The notes below the pieces were generated by a model. That model searched no databases. It saw only the letters and a program-made list of their open reading frames with translations, and was not told the DNA's origin. This document shows, piece after piece, positions 5,450 through 7,193 of a stretch of DNA of 7,193 nt. The stretch's first letter is position 1. Every line of letters starts with the position of its first letter. The position numbers and the translations under genes were made by a program. Origin of the DNA: Acidimicrobiia bacterium (lineage in GTDB: Bacteria > Actinomycetota > Acidimicrobiia > Acidimicrobiales > Acidimicrobilacustridaceae); assembly GCA_018882825.1 (NCBI GenBank), contig VERC01000120.1, positions 1 through 7,193 on the forward strand, written 5' to 3'.

Positions 5450-5455
5450 ACGCTA
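5450..5455 (-). promoter_or_regulatory. Leaderless-type -10 element TAGCGT for the DUF4031 gene
   Basis: TAGCGT on the minus strand, 7 bases (CGCGGAC) before the GTG at 5442, in the 46-base gap after gluQ. A 7-base spacing still puts initiation at the start codon. No Shine-Dalgarno at proper spacing. Confidence 0.55.
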
Positions 5456-5456
5456 C

Positions 5457-5470
5457 CGACCGCTCGGTCG
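5457..5470. repeat. Inverted repeat CGACCG-CT-CGGTCG upstream of the DUF4031 promoter
   Basis: A perfect 6-base inverted repeat with a 2-base centre, sitting 1 base upstream of the TAGCGT hexamer, in the -35/-10 spacer region and 18 bases past the gluQ stop. It could be an operator for the DUF4031 promoter or a short terminator hairpin for the parA-gluQ unit; no T-tract follows. A chance origin in GC-rich DNA is possible. Confidence 0.3.
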
Positions 5471-5488
5471 CGGCACCGACGACATCGT

Positions 5489-6415
5489 TCACCCCGGCAG
5501 GTCGGCGACCGTCAACGTCCACGGTCGACGCGCAAGGCGCGACACGTCGAACCGGGCGGCGATGTCGTCCACGGTGAGGGTCTCACCGGAGATGGCCAGT
5601 CCGAGCGAGACGGCGAACATGGAGATGACATCGTCGATGGTGCGCCCGAGGACCAACTGATCGTCGAGGGTCACCGACCCGTGGCGTTTCGCCAGTCGCT
5701 CGCCGTCGGGACCGAGCACCAGGGGAACGTGCAGATGAGTGGGCACGTCGAGTCCGAGCAATCGGGCCAGCAGGATCTGACGCGGAGTCGTGTCGAGCAG
5801 GTCATCGCCCCGAACGACCTCCTGCACCCCCTGCGCCGCATCGTCGACCACGACGGCGAGGTTGTAGGCCGGCGTGCCGTCGGCTCGACGCACGATGAAG
5901 TCGTCGACCTCCCCTTCGCGCGCGCCCACCAGTCGGTCGACGTACCCGACCACTTCGCCCCCGGCCCGCAGTCGCAACGACGGCCGTCGACCGGCCGCCT
6001 CTCGCTCGGCCCGCGCCGCGGCACCGAGGGTGCGACACGTCCCGACGTAGGCACCGGGCGGTCGGCCGTGGGGCGCCGCCACCGCCGCCGCTGCTTCGGC
6101 CAGCACCTCACGACGCGTGCAGTAGCACGGATAGGTCAGGCCGTCGTCGACCAGACGCTCGATGGCGGCCGAGTAGACCTCGGCCCGCTCCGACTGGCGC
6201 AGCACGGGCCCGTCGTGGTCGAGACCGAGACGGTGGAGGTCGACCAGCGCCGACTCCTCGTGCTCGGGTCGGCAGGCGACGGCGTCCATGTCCTCGATGC
6301 GCACCATGAACGGGGAGCCGACCGAGCGGGCTGCCGCCCAGGCCACGAGGGCCGTGCGCAGGTTGCCGAGGTGGAGGGTCGCCGTGGGGCTGGGTGCGAA
6401 GCGCCCGGCACTCAT
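5489..6415 (-). CDS. gluQ: Glutamyl-Q tRNA(Asp) synthetase
   Basis: A 308-residue class I aminoacyl-tRNA synthetase catalytic core without the anticodon-binding domain of GltX, the hallmark of GluQ-RS. Motifs: GRFAPSPTATLHLGNLRTAL (4-23), with HLGN as the HIGH equivalent; RIEDMD (39-44); a zinc-type site C97-x-C99-x23-Y123-x3-C127, the pattern (Cys, Cys, Tyr, Cys) known in E. coli GluQ-RS but with a longer insert; VVRGDDLLDTTPRQILL (200-216); and LAKRHGSVTL (241-250) in the KMSKS position. The enzyme activates glutamate without tRNA and attaches it to the cyclopentene ring of queuosine at position 34 of tRNA(Asp), so the host should make or salvage queuosine. Start: ATG at 6415, which directly begins the conserved core and overlaps the parA stop as ATGA. 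An upstream in-frame ATG at 6448 adds 11 unconserved residues. Translational coupling to the ParA gene is evident. Confidence 0.93.
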   Translation of the reverse strand: MSAGRFAPSPTATLHLGNLRTALVAWAAARSVGSPFMVRIEDMDAVACRPEHEESALVDLHRLGLDHDGPVLRQSERAEVYSAAIERLVDDGLTYPCYCTRREVLAEAAAAVAAPHGRPPGAYVGTCRTLGAAARAEREAAGRRPSLRLRAGGEVVGYVDRLVGAREGEVDDFIVRRADGTPAYNLAVVVDDAAQGVQEVVRGDDLLDTTPRQILLARLLGLDVPTHLHVPLVLGPDGERLAKRHGSVTLDDQLVLGRTIDDVISMFAVSLGLAISGETLTVDDIAARFDVSRLARRPWTLTVADLPG

Positions 6416-7167
6416 CGGCCAGCCAGTCTCCGCTCGATCTCGCTCCACAGCGACTCGTAGGACTTCGCCGCCCGTGAGCCCCGGGCGAAGGAACCGACCG
6501 GGCGACGCTCCACCCCCATGCGCTCGATGTCACTCGAGTTGACGATGACGGTCTCGAGGATGTCGGGATGGGTGCCGCGGAACTCCGACATGAATCGCCG
6601 ATGGAGTCGGCGGTGCCGATCGACGATCGAGAAGAACCCGAGGATGCGCAGGTCACGCACCATTTCCGGATTGTCGTCTACGAATCGGTCGAGTTGCTCG
6701 TAGGTGCGCAACGACAACGTCGTCGGGATGGTCGGTACCAACAGGGCGTCGGCGGCGCGGAAGATCCCCTCCGAGGTCAACGAGATGCTGGGCGGGCAGT
6801 CGAGGATGACGGTGTCGTACTCCTCGGCGACCGAACGCAACGCGCGCCGGATCCGCGTCAGTGGCTTCTTGGAATCGTCGAGCCACAGGTCGAGGTGGCG
6901 ATAGGAGAAGTCGGCGGGAACCAGATCGAGGTTCTCGTGATCGGTCGCCTTGATGGTGTCGGCCAGCGCCGACGAGCCCTTCACGATCGCCTTGCCACCT
7001 CCGGGCACCTTGGGCTTGACGCGGAAGTAGAAGGTGGCGGCACCCTGTGGATCGAGATCCCACACCAGCACTCGCTCGCCCTGTGATGCCGCCACGTGAG
7101 CGAGATTGACGGCCGTCGCCGTCTTCCCGACCCCACCCTTGATGTTGTAGGTGGCCAGGACCCTCAT
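6412..7167 (-). CDS. ParA family ATPase (orphan)
   Basis: A 251-residue P-loop ATPase of the ParA/MinD class. The deviant Walker A KGGVGKTATAVNLA is at 10-23 (signature lysine K10, catalytic K15), Walker A' VWDLDPQGAAT at 35-45, and Walker B TVILDCPPS at 119-127. PTIPTTLSLRTYEQL (145-159) is the usual region after Walker B, and the C-terminal half (about 175-230, IVDRHRRLHRRFMSEF ... SFARGSRAAKSYESLW) ends as in chromosomal ParA/Soj proteins. Such ATPases form ATP-dependent dimers on nonspecific DNA or on membrane and position cargo. No ParB, parS-like site or helix-turn-helix is visible, and the N-terminal HTH of plasmid-type ParA is missing, so it is an orphan ParA whose cargo is unknown, rather than a proven chromosome-segregation factor. 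Start: ATG with GGAAGGG 9 bases upstream. The stop overlaps gluQ by 4 bases. Confidence 0.92.
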   Translation of the reverse strand: MRVLATYNIKGGVGKTATAVNLAHVAASQGERVLVWDLDPQGAATFYFRVKPKVPGGGKAIVKGSSALADTIKATDHENLDLVPADFSYRHLDLWLDDSKKPLTRIRRALRSVAEEYDTVILDCPPSISLTSEGIFRAADALLVPTIPTTLSLRTYEQLDRFVDDNPEMVRDLRILGFFSIVDRHRRLHRRFMSEFRGTHPDILETVIVNSSDIERMGVERRPVGSFARGSRAAKSYESLWSEIERRLAGR

Positions 7168-7176
7168 CGCTTCGCA

Positions 7177-7183
7177 CCCTTCC
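7177..7183 (-). promoter_or_regulatory. Shine-Dalgarno GGAAGGG for the ParA gene
   Basis: GGAAGGG on the minus strand, 9 bases before the ATG at 7167. It supports that start and leadered translation for the parA-gluQ pair. Any promoter lies beyond the window edge. Confidence 0.6.
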
Positions 7184-7193
7184 GGACGGGAAC

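Noticed and set aside
4738..5577. Plus-strand open frame of 279 residues across arfB, the arsC-like gene and DUF4031
   Set aside because: It is antisense to three genes with intact family motifs and shows no recognisable domain of its own.
4358..6415. Reading the right part as a defence, toxin-antitoxin or other novel system (ParA, DUF4031, ArsC-like, ArfB)
   Set aside because: The genes are individually recognisable housekeeping or stress types, most with their own apparent promoters. No nuclease, toxin, HTH regulator or mobility gene is present, so a joint system is not supported.
6416..6448. Upstream ATG at 6448 as the gluQ start
   Set aside because: It would add MERDRAETGWP, which is not conserved and lies inside the parA coding region. 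The ATG at 6415 begins the conserved core and forms a typical ATGA overlap.
5681..6460. Plus-strand open frame of 259 residues opposite gluQ
   Set aside because: Shadow of the synthetase gene; the minus frame carries the HLGN, zinc-site and KRHG motifs.

Overview
This window is ordinary chromosomal DNA from a high-GC bacterium, most likely an actinomycete-type organism (Actinomycetota). The evidence is the GC-rich third codon positions, two different luciferase-like F420-type oxidoreductases, a DUF4031 protein, and a TAGNNT promoter hexamer placed for leaderless transcription. A more specific placement, such as Acidimicrobiia, would be a guess. Coding density is very high, no gap exceeds about 90 bases, and I see no tRNA, rRNA, mobile element, CRISPR array or integration site.

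Left part (1-2534): a hexapeptide-repeat acyltransferase runs leftward off the window edge. It diverges, across an 85-base intergenic region, from a rightward pair: a SRPBCC (START-like) protein whose stop codon overlaps by one base the start of a formylglycine-type sulfatase. The tight coupling suggests one transcript and related functions. The substrate is unknown.

Middle part (2545-4319, minus strand): two luciferase-like monooxygenase-family oxidoreductases of different subfamilies, probably F420-dependent, sit head to tail with a 44-base gap. The second one is convergent with the sulfatase, with only 10 bases between the stop codons.

Right part (4358-7167, all minus strand): in transcription order, an orphan ParA-type ATPase; the tRNA-modifying glutamyl-Q tRNA(Asp) synthetase, coupled by a 4-base ATGA overlap; a DUF4031 protein; a glutaredoxin-type arsenate reductase homologue; and the ribosome-rescue hydrolase ArfB.

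The most notable signal is regulatory. Four consecutive same-strand genes (DUF4031, arsC-like, arfB and the upstream oxidoreductase) look like one operon. Yet each has a TAGNNT hexamer exactly 6 or 7 bases before its start codon and lacks a properly spaced Shine-Dalgarno sequence. That is the geometry of a -10 element driving a leaderless mRNA that begins at the start codon. Genes that follow another gene closely inside a unit (sulfatase, downstream oxidoreductase) have Shine-Dalgarno sequences instead. I did not find a convincing new multi-gene system.
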